A stretch of DNA of 64,000 nt from Ectobius pallidus (GCA_964059195.1 CAXKWD010000006.1:9416530-9480529); one strand, 5' to 3'. Shown: positions 19,701 to 32,335, counted from the first letter of the stretch. Notes: generated by a model not told the origin, from the letters alone. A program made the numbers and translations.

Positions 19701-20510
19701 TGAAGCTGTAATTATTCCACCCCTTTTGATTTATTATAAACAATAGTTAATTCATATTTATTCAAATCATTCAAATTATTATTATTATTATTATTTCCGG
19801 TATCAAAATTCTCGTTTAGATTATTATTATTATTTATTAATTCCAAATTTGAAATCTTAACTGTAAAAGAAACGTATATTTTGAAAATACAACGTACTAA
19901 ATTCATAGTTTTGGCCCGCGAATTGATTTAACCAATAGAAATGTTTTACGTAATGAAAAGTACAGCCAATGAGAGAGAAGTATCCATAAGCCGCGAACAT
20001 AGCGTGGTCAAGAGCTCACTTCCACCATATTCGCCGAGGAGAGCAGACCTGCGTACGTTGCTCTTGTGGAAAGTCGCGGGAATATTACCTAGCCTAATGG
20101 CGATTCTCACTAAAGCCACTTATTAAACACGACTACATATTATAAAGATAGCGTGTGAGTTTTCTTTTCATAGTGTGAAATAAGAAGATAGAAAATTCAC
20201 GTAAGTACATGACAAATGCAATTGAAGTGGTGAATCTACACAAACAGCTACGCAGAACACAGTTAATTTGAATAAATTCCGATATAAAACGTTTATAGTG
20301 CAGTTATCATTTATAAAGACATAACTAGCTATAAACCAATCCCTCAGATGATTCGTGTGATACCCTGAGCTACAAAAGCCGTGGAAGATATATAGGTGCA
20401 GAACTGAAGGAGCCCAACGGAGAATCGAAGTAAGTACATTTCCACAACGAATCCAGCTACCAACCCAAACACCTATATCAATTTGTTGCCCAATCTCGGC
20501 ACCTATATCA
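19701..20510 (+). repeat. 3' LTR of element 2
   Basis: 810 bp, ends TG...CA, followed by ACAT matching the left flank. The last about 60 bp hold a degenerate copy of the LTR-end plus primer-binding sequence. Confidence 0.92.
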
Positions 20511-20699
20511 ACATCTTCATAAAACTAACAAGTATCTAGAACGGAAAGCATCAGGGTCGATCTTTATGTTCAATGATTTTACCATGAAATAATAATAAAA
20601 TAATAACAATAATAATAACTTGGGGTTTGCATGGTTTCCTCAATCTCAAAAGCAAAAATGCACGATACATTGAGATATGCTGCATGAATGAATTATTAC

Positions 20700-21392
20700 T
20701 AGACTTCGGACTTTTAGGTCGCTAAAAATGCTGTTTTAGGTACCTAAAATAGGCTCTAAAAATTGGAAAATAGGTTATAGTCTCATAAAATCGTTAAGTT
20801 GCCAATTTTCTGAAATATCTCAATTGCAATGCAGAATATTATATTTATTGAAGTCACCATTAATCAGTAATCATGATAAAACACAGATATAGACCTATTA
20901 CTAGGGCCTGTATTACTACCGTAACAGTGAAAACCTAATCCCTGCGCCCAGAAGCTATGCACGCTAGCATATCCAACCCCTTGTATCCCTCAGTGATTCA
21001 GAAAACTACTTTTTTTTGTTACTGGATGTGGGAGTCGGGAGAAAAACACTACATTTTCTTGGGAATTCCAAGGAATTTTTCTAATGAAGACGAAACATTC
21101 CTTACTATTTAACCATGTAACAAATATGTCATGTACTGCACATTCCGAGCTAAAAATTTAGTACGAACTGAAAATAAATGCTAGAATTTATAACAAAAAA
21201 AAACTTATATTGAACTTTACAGGAAAAAGAAGCAAAAAGGCAATATTAGGCTCTAACGTAAAAATAGGCTGTTTTAGGTCCTATAAAAGTATCAGTTTTA
21301 GGCATAGTCACTTATGAAACATGCATATACAAGTTTTCGTCTATATATCACTTAAGGATTAAAATAGGTTTTTACCTAAAATCCGAAGTCTA
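20700..21392. mobile_element. non-autonomous hAT element (693 bp)
   Basis: Inverted ends TAGACTTCGGAC and the complement TCCGAAGTCTA, with 8-bp flanks ATTATTAC (20692-20699) and GTTATTAC (21393-21400), 7 of 8 matching. The interior is rich in TTTTAGGTACCTAAAATAGG words also found at 40700-41260. Confidence 0.78.
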
Positions 21393-21784
21393 GTTATTAC
21401 GAGAGCCTACTGCTAAATTTGAGTGGCCACAAAATTTGATTTGAACCCAGGACCCCTTCCCTATTACCCGACCTCGCTCTAGTTGATTTTGGTGTGTGCA
21501 TTACGACTGTGGTAAACTGACTACATTTCACAACAATATCTACATTATAGTATTCTTGTTCCTAGGGGTAACAAAAAAAAATTAATATTTTAATCAAAAT
21601 GTATGTTCTGAAATTCACATTTAAGTCGTGTTATTTCGTTTTTATCTCGATACCTAATAATTTTAAAGAGAAATATGTTTAACAAAAAATGTTCTTTTTA
21701 ATTTTCTCTACAACTTGACTGTATTAAGTTTCCATGTATCGCTCAATGTAATAGAAATAGCCTGGGAAAATTGAAATGGATGCA

Positions 21785-22190
21785 AGTAAAGTACCCTCTA
21801 AGTCATTTTTGCAGAAAAATGGATATAGTCATTTTATTAGCCATAGACAAGAGTTTCAAATTTTAAATTTCTATTAGATCGTTAGATCCAATTTTTCAAA
21901 AACAAAATATTTTCATGAAAAGTCCCTTAATATTTCAGTTATAAAACCCAAATTCTGGGCGGTACGATACAATTTTGAAAAAGTTTTTAATTAAAAAAAT
22001 GAAGTACATACAATGAACCGTTACCCGCTGTGCTTGTCCACTGACAGACGGACAGATGTCATTCCAAAAACACTTTTTCGGTTCTAGGCATCGTGAAACA
22101 TGCTTTCCCGGTGTTAACTCGATTTCGATTTTTTGTCACGATCACAATACTTTCTCTATACTACGTATATGCGAGAAAGTAAAAGTAAAG
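21785..22190 (+). repeat. dispersed repeat family R, copy 1
   Basis: Colinear with 27935-28335 and, inverted and interrupted, with 45846-47335. It contains a GACAGACGGACAG patch and ends ATACTACGTATATGCGAGAAAG. This copy lacks the GGCCTA hexamer found in copy 2. No coding potential; class unknown. Confidence 0.75.
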
Positions 22191-22200
22191 AAGCATAATA

Positions 22201-22946
22201 CAGTAAACACCGCTTAATATAATCGCGGATAATGTTATCAATCGGGTAATGTTATCCCTTGTATGAAGTCGGATTAATATTCATACATTGAAAAAATTGC
22301 TGTTTATTGTGATCAAGTATTCTGTTTATGTTATCACATTGTCCTTTTTGCGGCTTTATTTCCATGTACCGTACGTTATTCATAATTTCGTTTTTGAGAC
22401 AACAGTATGGTGTTGTACTGGAGGTAGCAATTCTGTTCCCAGCTCACAGGATGACCAGATAGAGGGAGTGGCATTACCTAACTTTATCTTTTAAGCAATA
22501 AAACATGTTTCACCCCTCAATCTAGCTGCAGATTTTAGTTCTTGAAGTCACAGTGTCGACATGCAGAGATGGCTAGTGTAAAATGAAAATACTTGAACTG
22601 ACAGGCTTTAGATGTTTTGCTACGCCGTGTCCACCACATTTCAGTATAGACTTCCAAAAATACTCGTAACTGAGTATGGGGTATTGGTTAATGGACTCCT
22701 AAAGGAAAGTAAAAAGATTTAAAAACTTTGTTACTGGTTGAAAAATAGTTGCTTGCAGTCTATCACTGTATTAGCCTATGAGTGGTTCAGTGATTCACAG
22801 TTTCGTATTATTTTATGAATAAATATTTTAAATTCTTATATATGAATAAATAACCTTCATTTAATTCCTTCGGCTATTGTTATTAGTCTTTTAATATTAT
22901 CAGATTAGCTGCTTTCCGAAGTGATCACAATAAGCGGTGTTCACTG
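22201..22946. mobile_element. pogo/Tigger-like MITE (746 bp)
   Basis: Ends CAGTAAACACCGCTTA and the complement TAAGCGGTGTTCACTG, flanked by TA on both sides (22199-22200 and 22947-22948), as for Tc1/mariner-pogo elements. The 68-codon frame at 22288-22494 has no transposase motif. Confidence 0.82.
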
Positions 22947-22949
22947 TAT

Positions 22950-24070
22950 ATCTATGTTGGATATAGGCCTATCTGAGCTTAAGTTTATTCTCGTTAATGA
23001 AGAGCAACTAATACTAGTAATTATTGCTATGGGGAATTATCCCATAGCACTATATATCCCAAATGTGATTCGTGAAATATTGACATTTATTATGTCCCAG
23101 GAATGTTTACGTAGCCTAAGCAAATAACTTTCGTTTAATGTTAGTTAAATAAACAAAGGTGAAAAACTAAAAATACAATAAAATATCAATTAAGATACAA
23201 GAGTAGTGTCACAATAATTTAAGGTAGCAATATCAATTCTGAGATATCTTGTTTTCAGGTAAATATGCAAACCAAACTGAAGGCCATAAATTGGGAAAAT
23301 GGCGAAGGGCCATTCCATAGCGATGAGAAATAATGGTGTCTGAAGCAACCAGGGGTGAGTACATAAACTGCGTATACTTTACGTTCAGAACCTTCTTCTT
23401 CTTCTTCAAAATCGGGCGGTTACTGAAGATAAACAATGATTCGCAAACGACAAAGATTCAAGAGAACAATAAGATATTTCAGCTGTATAACTTCAGCCAA
23501 GAATACCGAACTCCAGCTACAGTGTTTTTTCCAGTAATCGTACTTTAGTTACAATTAATAGTGAACTGACTCATCTGAAATATATAAATATTATTCATCA
23601 TACCTAAGTACATATTTTACATATGAAGTGAATCAAACTGTGAATAGATAACATACTTCACAGCATTCAGTGTATATGTTTTCAGGACAACATTTTTAAT
23701 ATATATGTAACTCAATAGATTTTACTTGTCAAAAATAGTTTAGAATATTTGACAAACCAAGTTTTAACATACCATATTTTATATATCATTTGGTGAAGTT
23801 TTTTATGTTAATACTGGTGTATATAACCTAATGGTTTTTAATTTTATGTACTATAATAGGCCTAGATCTATTTTAGAATAATATTGACAAGCCAAAGTTT
23901 TAATCTACTACATTTATACATATCACTTTGGTGAATTTGATTTTTTAATATAAACAGCTATATAATTTTAAACATCATTTTTATAACTTATTGACTTGGC
24001 TTTTTATACGGTCATATACAGATGCACAATTAATAAAATAGATTAATTACTGAAATATCTTATTATTATT
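22950..24070. other. no recognised feature
   Basis: About 1.1 kb of AT-rich DNA. Short frames at 22921-23127 and 23333-23548 show no motif. Repeated words such as CAAGTTTTAA and CATATCACTTTGGTGAA near 23750-23940 suggest an old internal duplication. Confidence 0.4.
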
Positions 24071-24074
24071 CTCA

Positions 24075-24215
24075 AGCACCCGAGCACGAGCAGTCTTGCT
24101 CATTCGGGTGTATTACTAAATGTAATACCTCTTGTAATATCTCTTGTAATAAATAAATAATAATAATAATAATAAAAATAAATAAAAAAATTAAAAAAAA
24201 AAAAAAAAAGCAATC
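24075..24215 (+). mobile_element. 5'-truncated LINE 3' end
   Basis: Contains the LINE hairpin CCCGAGCACGAGC...GCTCATTCGGG and an A/TAA-rich tail ending in a poly-A run. Same family as 590-3995 and 34057-36470. Only the 3' end was inserted. Confidence 0.7.
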
Positions 24216-24449
24216 CTAAGTTTGATTTTTTGAGGGAATAAGGTGGTGATATTAAACGTGATTTGTGATTAGCAGTTTGGTAAAATTGCGGGGGTCGACT
24301 GCAAGCAATGAGTGATACTCTCTTCTTCTCATATTTCTCTTTTTATACGAATTAGGTCTCGATATTAATCTTATTAGTATCACAATACCATTTTTCCGAA
24401 CTGAACAGTACAATAAATATTATATAAACACATCTTATACACCTACAGA

Positions 24450-25036
24450 CAGGGCCGGATTTAAGAGTATGCCGCCTATAGGCTGAAGTTCATTTGCCGC
24501 CCCCTCTATAGTTCATACTTGCTTAATACATTTGTTTTATACAACAAAAGGATAGAGTTCATTGGTGTTTTCATCTTATTTAAACATAAAGTTCATTTAG
24601 TTTAGATAAAATATAATTAAATCAAATTAGTTATCGACTTGTTTTTTTTTTACTTAAGTTATTTCTTTTAAGATCCGTTAAAAAGGAAATTAATTAATTA
24701 ATTAATTTGTTCTTGGAGATCAGTGATCACTATTTTAAACATAATGACTATCTTTTCCGTAATTGAACTGTGTTCAATTTGAATTAAGTTGTCCTACACG
24801 ATGAAATGAAATTACACGAGATGACGTGCTGTGAATTTGTATTATGTTATAGTTTAGGCTATGTAGAAGGACTAAAACATACTTTTAAGTAACATATATT
24901 CTTAAATTCGTACGGAAAATATTATTAACGTCTGAAATACTTACTTTAACTTTTGAATAAATTGCCAAACTGCCGCCCCTGAAAATCTGCCGCTGTAGGC
25001 TGCAGCCTACTTAGCCTATTTAGAAATACGGCCCTG
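24450..25036. mobile_element. non-autonomous hAT element (587 bp)
   Basis: Ends CAGGGCCGGATTT and the complement AATACGGCCCTG, with perfect 8-bp duplication CCTACAGA at 24442-24449 and 25037-25044. Inner CCGCC-rich ends, AT-rich middle, no frame. Confidence 0.88.
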
Positions 25037-25111
25037 CCTACAGAGTCAATTTAAAGTCTCGAGACAGGACACAGGAGAACTTTTCACAATGATAATATTC
25101 AAGCCATGCTC

Positions 25112-25195
25112 CTCGTGGCGTTTGTGGCTGAGTGGTTATAGAACTGAGCTGTGGTGCAAATAGTTGCAGGTTCAAACCCAGGTCACGACATTTTT
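25112..25195 (+). mobile_element. tRNA-derived SINE head
   Basis: TGGCTGAGTGGTTA fits an RNA polymerase III A box and GGTTCAAACCC a B box about 35 bp later, followed by a T-run terminator. The arms do not fold as a proper tRNA, so it is a SINE or tRNA relic rather than a gene. Confidence 0.65.
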
Positions 25196-25204
25196 TTTCA
25201 TAAT

Positions 25205-25885
25205 ACTTTTACTTCCTCTGCCCGTACCATAGGTACTATAGGTAGAGGAAGTAAGTTATTGTTTTCGACCCTAAAATTCGAAGTTGAGTTTTTAGCATAT
25301 ATACACGTTTCAAGGCCCCCCGAATCCAAAAATACCATTTTTGGAAACATGTCTGTGTGTGTGTCTGTGTGTCTGTCTGTGTGGAAGTTTGTGAACAGGC
25401 TAGCTCCGAAACGGAGAATCGTATGAAAACAAAATTTCATATTTGGGTCAGGTACCTTCTGAAGATGTGATTCGAAGATTGGCGACAAATTTCCCTTATT
25501 TTTAAGGGGACTTTACATGAATAAATTTTCGTTTTTCGCGATTTTCTCGAAAACGGCTCTTACGATTTTCTCTAAATTTTGCGCATGGATTGCTTGTACT
25601 AAGAGCTAAAACTTTTATTTGAAACACTTTTTCGAACAAATTCTCTGAAGGGTAGTTATAAGCAACCCACTGTGAATACGTGCTTTTTGCAATACGGCTT
25701 CTTGTAAATCATACGAAAACAACATTTTGTATTTGGGTTACTTGTTTTTTTTTCCATAGCCTGAGTTTTTAGTCGCAACATTCAACGAAGGGATATAAGA
25801 TATTTATAGCATAATTAGCGTAAATTGTGCAAACTTTTATTTGGGCAGAGGAAGTTATGTGACTTTCACATCAGATTTTTAAGTT
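25205..25885 (+). repeat. dispersed inverted-repeat element, family P, copy 1
   Basis: ACTTCCTCTGCCC near the left end is mirrored by GGGCAGAGGAAGT near the right end. The left end is itself a near-palindrome (ACTTCCTCT...AGAGGAAGT within 45 bp). A TGTGTGTCTG microsatellite lies inside. A second copy is at 41796-43130 in the opposite orientation. No transposase; unassigned DNA element. Confidence 0.75.
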
Positions 25886-26324
25886 TAATTAGTGTATCGG
25901 TACTGTATGAAATTTTAAGAATTAACTGTCACTGCCCTGTACAATTCTTCGTGAAGAATTATATAAGCTATTGACAGAGAATTAATGAAGTTTTATTCAG
26001 TAGACTGCATCTGAATCATTATGACAATTTATTATATTATATAAACTGTATTATTATATAAACTGTATTTACGTTTTTAAAATATATTTGAAAGCAAAAC
26101 TAAAGAAAAAATAAGGTTGTGGCAGTGTATTTTTGAAATTCAAGTTTTTATAATACGAGTATTATAAAAGCCAAAGAAAACACAATGTGCAGATGATGAC
26201 TTTGAAGACGAGTTATTATAGGCCTAACTGGAAAATCTTGAACGGAATGAAAACGAGCGTAGACATTTAATAATGGAGCGAGGAGATTCACGATACAATA
26301 GCCTAATAATTATTATACTATAGG

Positions 26325-26730
26325 CCTACCTGTAATTGATAACGGGCAAACAACTGAAACCAGATGGCAATACCAACACAAAAACATATGATTCACCAAT
26401 TCCCTTTGAATACTAAGAGCCAAGAACAAAGAATTTAAACGATTTAAACGAAGTCATTTTCTCCGGATTTCCGTGATTTTCGCAGTTTTCCGTTGATATG
26501 CTGTAATTTATAAGGGGCAAACAATTGAAACGAACTAGATGCCAATACCAACAAAAAGGTGTGAGTAAGTAATTCCGTGGGAATATTAGGAGCAAAGAAC
26601 AATGAAAAATTAAAACAAATTCATTTTCTCCGGATTTCCGTGGTTTTCCGGCTATTCCGGGTAAATGCTGTAATTTACAAGGGGCAAACAACTAGAAACT
26701 TAAACTAGATGGCAATACCAACAAAAAATA
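26325..26730 (+). repeat. tandem repeat, about 170-bp unit
   Basis: Blocks beginning at 26344, 26515 and 26682 (GGGCAAACAA...) recur at 171 and 167 bp and share CATTTTCTCCGGATTTCCGTG. About 2.3 units. The 92-codon minus frame at 26413-26691 is a by-product of the repeats. Confidence 0.75.
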
Positions 26731-26739
26731 TATGTGTCG

Positions 26740-27930
26740 GAAATTCCCACGGGGGGGGGGGAGGGTTTCATATTAAGTGGCCCATGGTCTACAGGTAGTT
26801 GACCCTCCCACTCTATTCTTTGTCCTTATCCTGAGTAGCCTATCATGTTTTTTGTTGTATTTTTATATGAGTGTGCGATTGTCAAGATGTCACAAATCTG
26901 TACAGTTCTGCTGATGCTGGACGACCTTATTCTGATCCCCCCCCCAAAAAAATATATATATATACCTCTGTTTTTCCGTAAGCCCTGCTTACTGAATCAA
27001 TCTGTAGCTTAACTCGGAAATCTATTTAAAAAATCATTTATTTTCTGGATATCGTAATTGCAATTATCACTGATTAAACAAAATTATTCTAGCACTTTGT
27101 TATATCAGTTTACCTGATTTTATATTCTTATTTGCTTACAATAAAAGTTCTAAAATGTAACAGTTAAAAACGGTCAAAATACCTTCTTGTATATAAGAAC
27201 TGGTTTACAAGGCGTCCTGAAAGAAACATTAGTCAACATTCTAATAATCTCTTTGCAAAAGTAAAATTTCATTAGTGTTAGTGCTATGTCCATAAATTCA
27301 TAGTCCGTATCTGTAAACATTTTCAAATAAAGCTTTGGAGCTTTGAAGTATATATCTCTTAACAGGTATAGGCTAAAACTCTAACTAATACTATACAGAC
27401 AACATTTAATTGAGGGTCTAGACATAACCTAGCAATTTTACAGTTCTGATACTCATATTTTTCTGGAACTGTAATATTTTATGTACAATGTTTAGAAAAA
27501 ATATAAAAAATCAAACAAAGAATACTGTTGATTACAGTCTTCAAGGTTGATACGGTAGCTTAAAGTGTAACCAGTAAATTATTTGAAATTTTAAGCATAA
27601 AAAATTGGTGTAAGCCTTACCATGAAATATAAATACAAGTTATCGAAATAATAAATTAAAATAAAAAAAATATATTGTACTAGGGAAGAACCCGCCATTG
27701 GATAAATAATGATAAATAAACGAGGGACAATTTTCATAAATCTGAGAGACTACAAAAACGCGGGATATTATGCTTCAATTAAAAAAAATAAAATAAAACT
27801 AAACACTTAACTATGAATTCACTGATGTCGGGATGCTGACCTGTTTACTCTTGTTTCTTCTGATTCATTGACCTATTGAAGGAAGAGGGGACAAAGGATT
27901 TTCCAAGACAACATAACCCCATATTTTAAA
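26740..27930. other. no recognised feature
   Basis: Begins with a G-run (26751-26760) like those next to other inverted-repeat ends here. The rest is AT-rich with no supported gene. Confidence 0.4.
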
Positions 27931-27934
27931 TTGA

Positions 27935-28335
27935 TACGACTGAAGTACCCCCTATGTCATTTTCGCAGAAAAAGGTTATAGGCATTTTAGTAGTCATTCA
28001 TAAGAGTTTCCAATTTTAAATATTTATTACAATTTTTAGAGCAAATTTTTCAAAAATCAAGAAATTTTTTTAAATTCCATGAAGAGTATTTCAGTTATAT
28101 AAACAGAGTTTTGGGCGGTTCGGTAAAATTTCGAAAAAGTCATTAATTGAACAAATTAAGTAGATACAATGTACCGTTTACCCGTTGTGCTTGTCCACAG
28201 ATAGACGGACAGACGTCATTCCAATTTTTTTCCCTAGGCATCGTGAAACATGTTTTCCTTATCTTCATTTAAAATTTTTTGTCACGATCAATACTTTCTC
28301 TATAGGCCTACTACGTATATGCGAGAAAGTAAAAA
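27935..28335 (+). repeat. dispersed repeat family R, copy 2
   Basis: Colinear with 21785-22190. Near the end it reads CTCTATAGGCCTACTACG where copy 1 reads CTCTATACTACG, an exact 6-bp difference (GGCCTA). Confidence 0.75.
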
Positions 28336-28339
28336 CAGG

Positions 28340-29595
28340 TCATCTTGTGCTTGAACTATCTGATGGGCTGACGGTTGTAAGTTTGGAATCAGTCGCATGA
28401 GAGCACATCGAGATAACTTCTAACTTGTTTTTATGTAAAAGTGAAAACACAGTCTGGATATTCACCTACATACTCCTGCATTGCGGGGAAAACACGGCAA
28501 AAAAGGCAATTCCAGTAATTACAAACCCAATGCAATCCCTATTGGACTGATTACTACACAAGCAGTCGCTTCATGAATTAGTAGTAGTTGTCCTACCGAC
28601 CCCTGGAGACCCCTTAAGGGTGTGCCAGTCACTACCTAGGCCGGTATTCCACTGTCCAAGTTGTTTGGTCAAATTGTCCAGAAAAAATAAAATGGCCGCC
28701 CGTTGCTTCAAGGAAACCGTATTGGATGATCATTTGAAGACTTTCTGCATGTCGTTACATTGGATCAAAGAATTCCCGGCGTTCATGGCATAAGGGTCCA
28801 AAATGGTGGCTAAACATCGACTGTTTTGAGAAATAAAACGGCACCAAAATAGTTTGATACCACAATTTCTTCAAGTTGGCCTATATATGATTATTCAGTA
28901 TTTAATCCATATTTCAAAAATGATGGCAAAAGATAGATTTATGCTGCACCCCAGCCAAGCTCCGCCGTTTTGTTAGGTTAGGAACGTTTATGTTAGTTTA
29001 GGAGCAATATACTGAATAGCACGAGGTTTATTATGTCTCACATTGAATTTTTTCTGTGACGAAACCCTAAACCCTACCTTCCCAGGCGGGCCTCATTAGA
29101 GAGGAGCCTAGGGTGCAGCATGAAACTATTTTTTCCCAAAATGATATACCGGTACTACATGCTATAATAGTAATATAGGGATATATTTTAAAAAGCCCTG
29201 CAAGCTAACCTAAACTCGTCTCACATAACCTTCAATATAAAATATTATTCAGCCTGATTTTGTCATTTAGATATTTCGATATTTTTCAAATACGGGGTCG
29301 CTGCTGCAAAAGTTTATACATACATACACTCTGAGTTTTCCCTCAATACAGAGGCTGTCCTCCAACCAAACAATACAAATTAAAACAAAGTATCCACATA
29401 TCACATTTCAACACAATCAATACACTTTCCTGATCTTGTCATCATTTGTTAATAATCTGTCTCCATTTTTCTCTGTCCTGTGTATCTTCTTCCACTGCAC
29501 CAACTCTTCCCATTGATATCTGTACATTGTTGATCCATGTAGTCGCAGGACGCAAAAGTTTATAAACTAATAAATTTATGCCATTATACTGTATA
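28340..29595. other. no recognised gene; possible small inverted repeat at 28940-29120
   Basis: TGCTGCACCCCAG near 28942 is mirrored by AGGGTGCAGCA near 29109, which could delimit a roughly 180-bp MITE. I could not find a duplication. Otherwise noncoding. Confidence 0.35.
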
Positions 29596-29597
29596 TA

Positions 29598-29755
29598 CTT
29601 GATGTAAAATAAGAGTTCGTATTGCAAGAACAGCATTTTCAGTTGTTTCAGTCTGTGTGTGTGCCAACGAGTATACTATATCAGAAGTCGGTAAAAAATT
29701 CTATCCACCGATACGTTTTTCGTAGCTGTAGGCTTTGTATTTTTAGTTATGGACG
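29598..29755 (-). repeat. dispersed repeat, inverted copy of 10287-10440
   Basis: The complement shares the same blocks in the same order as 10287-10440, with small changes. Confidence 0.7.
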
Positions 29756-30189
29756 TTTATCATAGGCCCAGGGGAAGACAGAAGGTTGCTCTGTGACGTC
29801 ACTGCTTTCTGCTCTGACTGCTCGCGTTGTACCTCTGCGAGGAGTATGTGAAATGTAGGCATCAGTGAACAGGGGGGAAGAGAGGGGTACTAGTATTGCG
29901 GGCAGCGGGAATTTAGGGGGTTAGAACTTAACTAATACGTGTTTCCGAGTTAATGAAACATCAATCGATTTTCTTGATAGTTTATCGGTTAATTACAGCA
30001 CAGTAGTTTAACATATTATAAATAATTCTATTGTTCTATTCTGTGAGAACAATTGCCTTTCCACAAAATCTATGTTCTTTGACAAAAATAGACATTACTA
30101 TCATTTGAATTAACATAATTCACTACAATAAAAAAATAAAAAAAATGAACTGAATTATTTACCATAGAAGCTCGTCTGCACCGTAGATG

Positions 30190-30780
30190 ATGCAAGATTA
30201 CAGTAACAATTTTCTGACTTTCCTGTCTCTTTTTTCTTTAACAAGTTTATCAATGTTGGGACGTATTGTTTGAGCAATATTTAATCGAAGACTACATTTA
30301 GGTTGTGATCTGACAATGTACTTCTTGATTTCAGCTTTGCACATTTCATTAGTGAAAAAAAATTTTCGGCCACGTCTATCCAAAATTACATAATATTCGT
30401 GCGGCAAGTGCATAAGTCTCGGGAATCTGGTTTCAGGGAAATTTCTGTAAAAGTTACCCTAGACCACTTTACGTTCGTATTTTTCCTTTAACAGATCGTC
30501 GCATTGTAAGTTTAGCAGTTCCAACTGATACCGGCAAGGAACGTCTTTGACATTAACTGAATATGGGGTAGCATAAGGTTTAAACATTGGAGAAAGGTTT
30601 TCCACATCCTGAAACCTCGATTCGAACCGAAGAAGAATGTTTTGCAGAACTAACACATGTTCTGCAGAGAGAACGCGTACTTGCATTAACTTTGAAAAAT
30701 GCTCCGTATTTCCAACCAGAAGTTGTTCTACCCACAGAGCTAAAGTGAATAGGTCCTCTAGTAACTAGCTCTAGCATACT
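30190..30780 (-). pseudogene. decayed hAT transposase, GTF2IRD2/SCAND3-like C-terminus
   Basis: Two minus-strand frames (30459-30686 and 30198-30413) hold successive parts of one protein. The first has ESRFQDVENL, YSVNV and LLNLQCDDLLKEKY; the second ends NIAQTIRPNIDKLVKEKR. These blocks are typical of the C-terminal half of this hAT group. The frames are separated by a stop and shift, and the FGSTYLCE block is replaced by diverged sequence. No clear ends were found. It is related to, but clearly not a copy of, the intact enzyme at 1408-3249. Confidence 0.72.
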
Positions 30781-30994
30781 CTAAACTACCGTGCGCTCTT
30801 GCTGACGTCACACACAAGGGATTCGCGTGCACTCGCTCCACAAACGTCATCACAAGACGTAGTTGACTTCCACTGTCATAGGCCCTAAGCACGTGAAAGG
30901 AGTCAAAATAGGATGGAACATTTATGTAAAAACGATGTCAGTGTATTAAATATAATGTTTTAATTATTTTTCTCTTAAGGAAGTAATTTAAACA

Positions 30995-31040
30995 AAACAT
31001 CTAGCAGTTGAGTAAATAATCGCGGGCACCTCTATAATAG
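30995..31040 (+). mobile_element. Helitron-like 3' relic with collapsed hairpin
   Basis: AACATCTAGCAGTTGAGTAA then ATAATCGCGGGCACCT matches the end at 523-575 except that 12 bp of the terminal hairpin are missing. Confidence 0.5.
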
Positions 31041-32335
31041 AGTGTTTTCTATATAATTCGACCCTCCTGAACACGAATATATAAAAAAAATCCATTTTTA
31101 TATTAATGTAGAATCCGAAATCCAGAATCAACCATTTTTTTTATTGTCATATTCATATTCAGTGATGTCAAATTCATAATAAACTCCTTTATTCGTCATT
31201 GTAAACACTCAAAAAGTAAAAATTTGCTGTACAGTATAATCATTCAATTTAAACGTAATGCGGTATTTTTTGTAACTAATCTTACCTTATTACCAGGGTT
31301 GCAATGTTTTTGCAGGGATTGTAGAATCAAGTTTAGCACCAAGCATGACGTCACAGTATAAACAGAGCGCCTCGAATGCTCTATTGCATGAAGACGATAA
31401 AAATACAGTTAATTTTGTTCGTAAACATCACCAGTCATCATTATGTGGGGAGAATGGAGGTAAATTATTTCGTTATATTTTCATAGGTAATCCCACGAGA
31501 GTTGACGAGTTTATCGGTAGATTCGCGACTGCGCAGCAGGAGCGAATTTATCTTATGAAACTCGTCAACTCGAGTTGGGTTTATTAAGACTATTCAATGA
31601 AAAAAAAGTAACGGATTAATAATTACTTTCGTGCTTTCTTGTATAAAATCAAAACTAACAGCTGCGAGATCTCGGCACACTATGAATTAACCATCCATGA
31701 ATCGATTCGAGTAACCAAATTGTGACCAGTGGTACATATAAGACATAGTTAACTTCATTCAGTTAAGCTAACAGCAGAACAGAATAAAAGTGCACGAACT
31801 GGCTTGCACCTAATCGAAATTGTGTTGTAACCAATGTACATTTATATTATTTCAATTTCCAAACAAGTCATGTTGTATAAAATTATGTGTTTTCATTCTA
31901 CTTAATGGCAGCATGTGACGTATTAATCACTGCACGTTAATACTTACATTTCCAGTAATGAGCTGACGTTTTATCAGATAAAATGGCACCCTCATATTAA
32001 TAACAAGCATTTTTTTAAAATAACGATCCTGATTGGTTTGTATCCGAGGAATTGCTAAACTTTATTGGTCAATATCAAACACGCGGCGTATGAGTGGAAT
32101 AGTCACAAGTTTATTACAGTCATTTTCTGGTGTGTATTACAACTTAGACCTGCAACTCGCCGGTGTGCAGGAATTTCATCCAGCTGTTCCTTTACATGTC
32201 TTTAGACTAATTCTAGCGACACAGAGCCGCATTTACGCACACAATAAGTACTATAGGCCTGAATTGGATTGACAAAATTGAACCTGCAGTGCCAGCTGAA
32301 ATGAGTGGTAATGTCAGCTTAAAAGTCTTAAAAGT
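31041..32335. other. no recognised gene; inverted repeat at 31498-31575
   Basis: AGTTGACGAGTTT near 31499 is mirrored by AAACTCGTCAACT near 31558, giving a potential stem with a 45-bp loop. It lies inside the 80-codon frame at 31345-31587, which has no known motif. The 79-codon frame at 32033-32272 also lacks one. Confidence 0.4.

Larger units (their letters stand above)
14046..20510 (+). mobile_element. Ty3/gypsy LTR element 2, gag intact, pol mostly deleted
   Basis: A 6465-bp plus-strand element with 810-bp LTRs (14046-14855 and 19701-20510) and a 4-bp duplication ACAT at 14042-14045 and 20511-20514. It has a tRNA-Lys primer-binding site, a 759-codon gag, a protease in the -1 frame, the beginning of RT, and then a long noncoding 3' region. 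RT core, RNase H and integrase are missing. The LTRs look identical except at the last bases, so insertion was recent and used enzymes supplied in trans. Confidence 0.92.

Noticed and set aside
21415..21480. tRNA-like B box on the minus strand (GGTTCAAATC)
   Set aside because: No convincing A box at the right distance and no shared body with the other SINEs.
25112..25195. Possible functional tRNA gene
   Set aside because: A and B boxes are present but acceptor and anticodon arms do not pair; it fits a SINE head.
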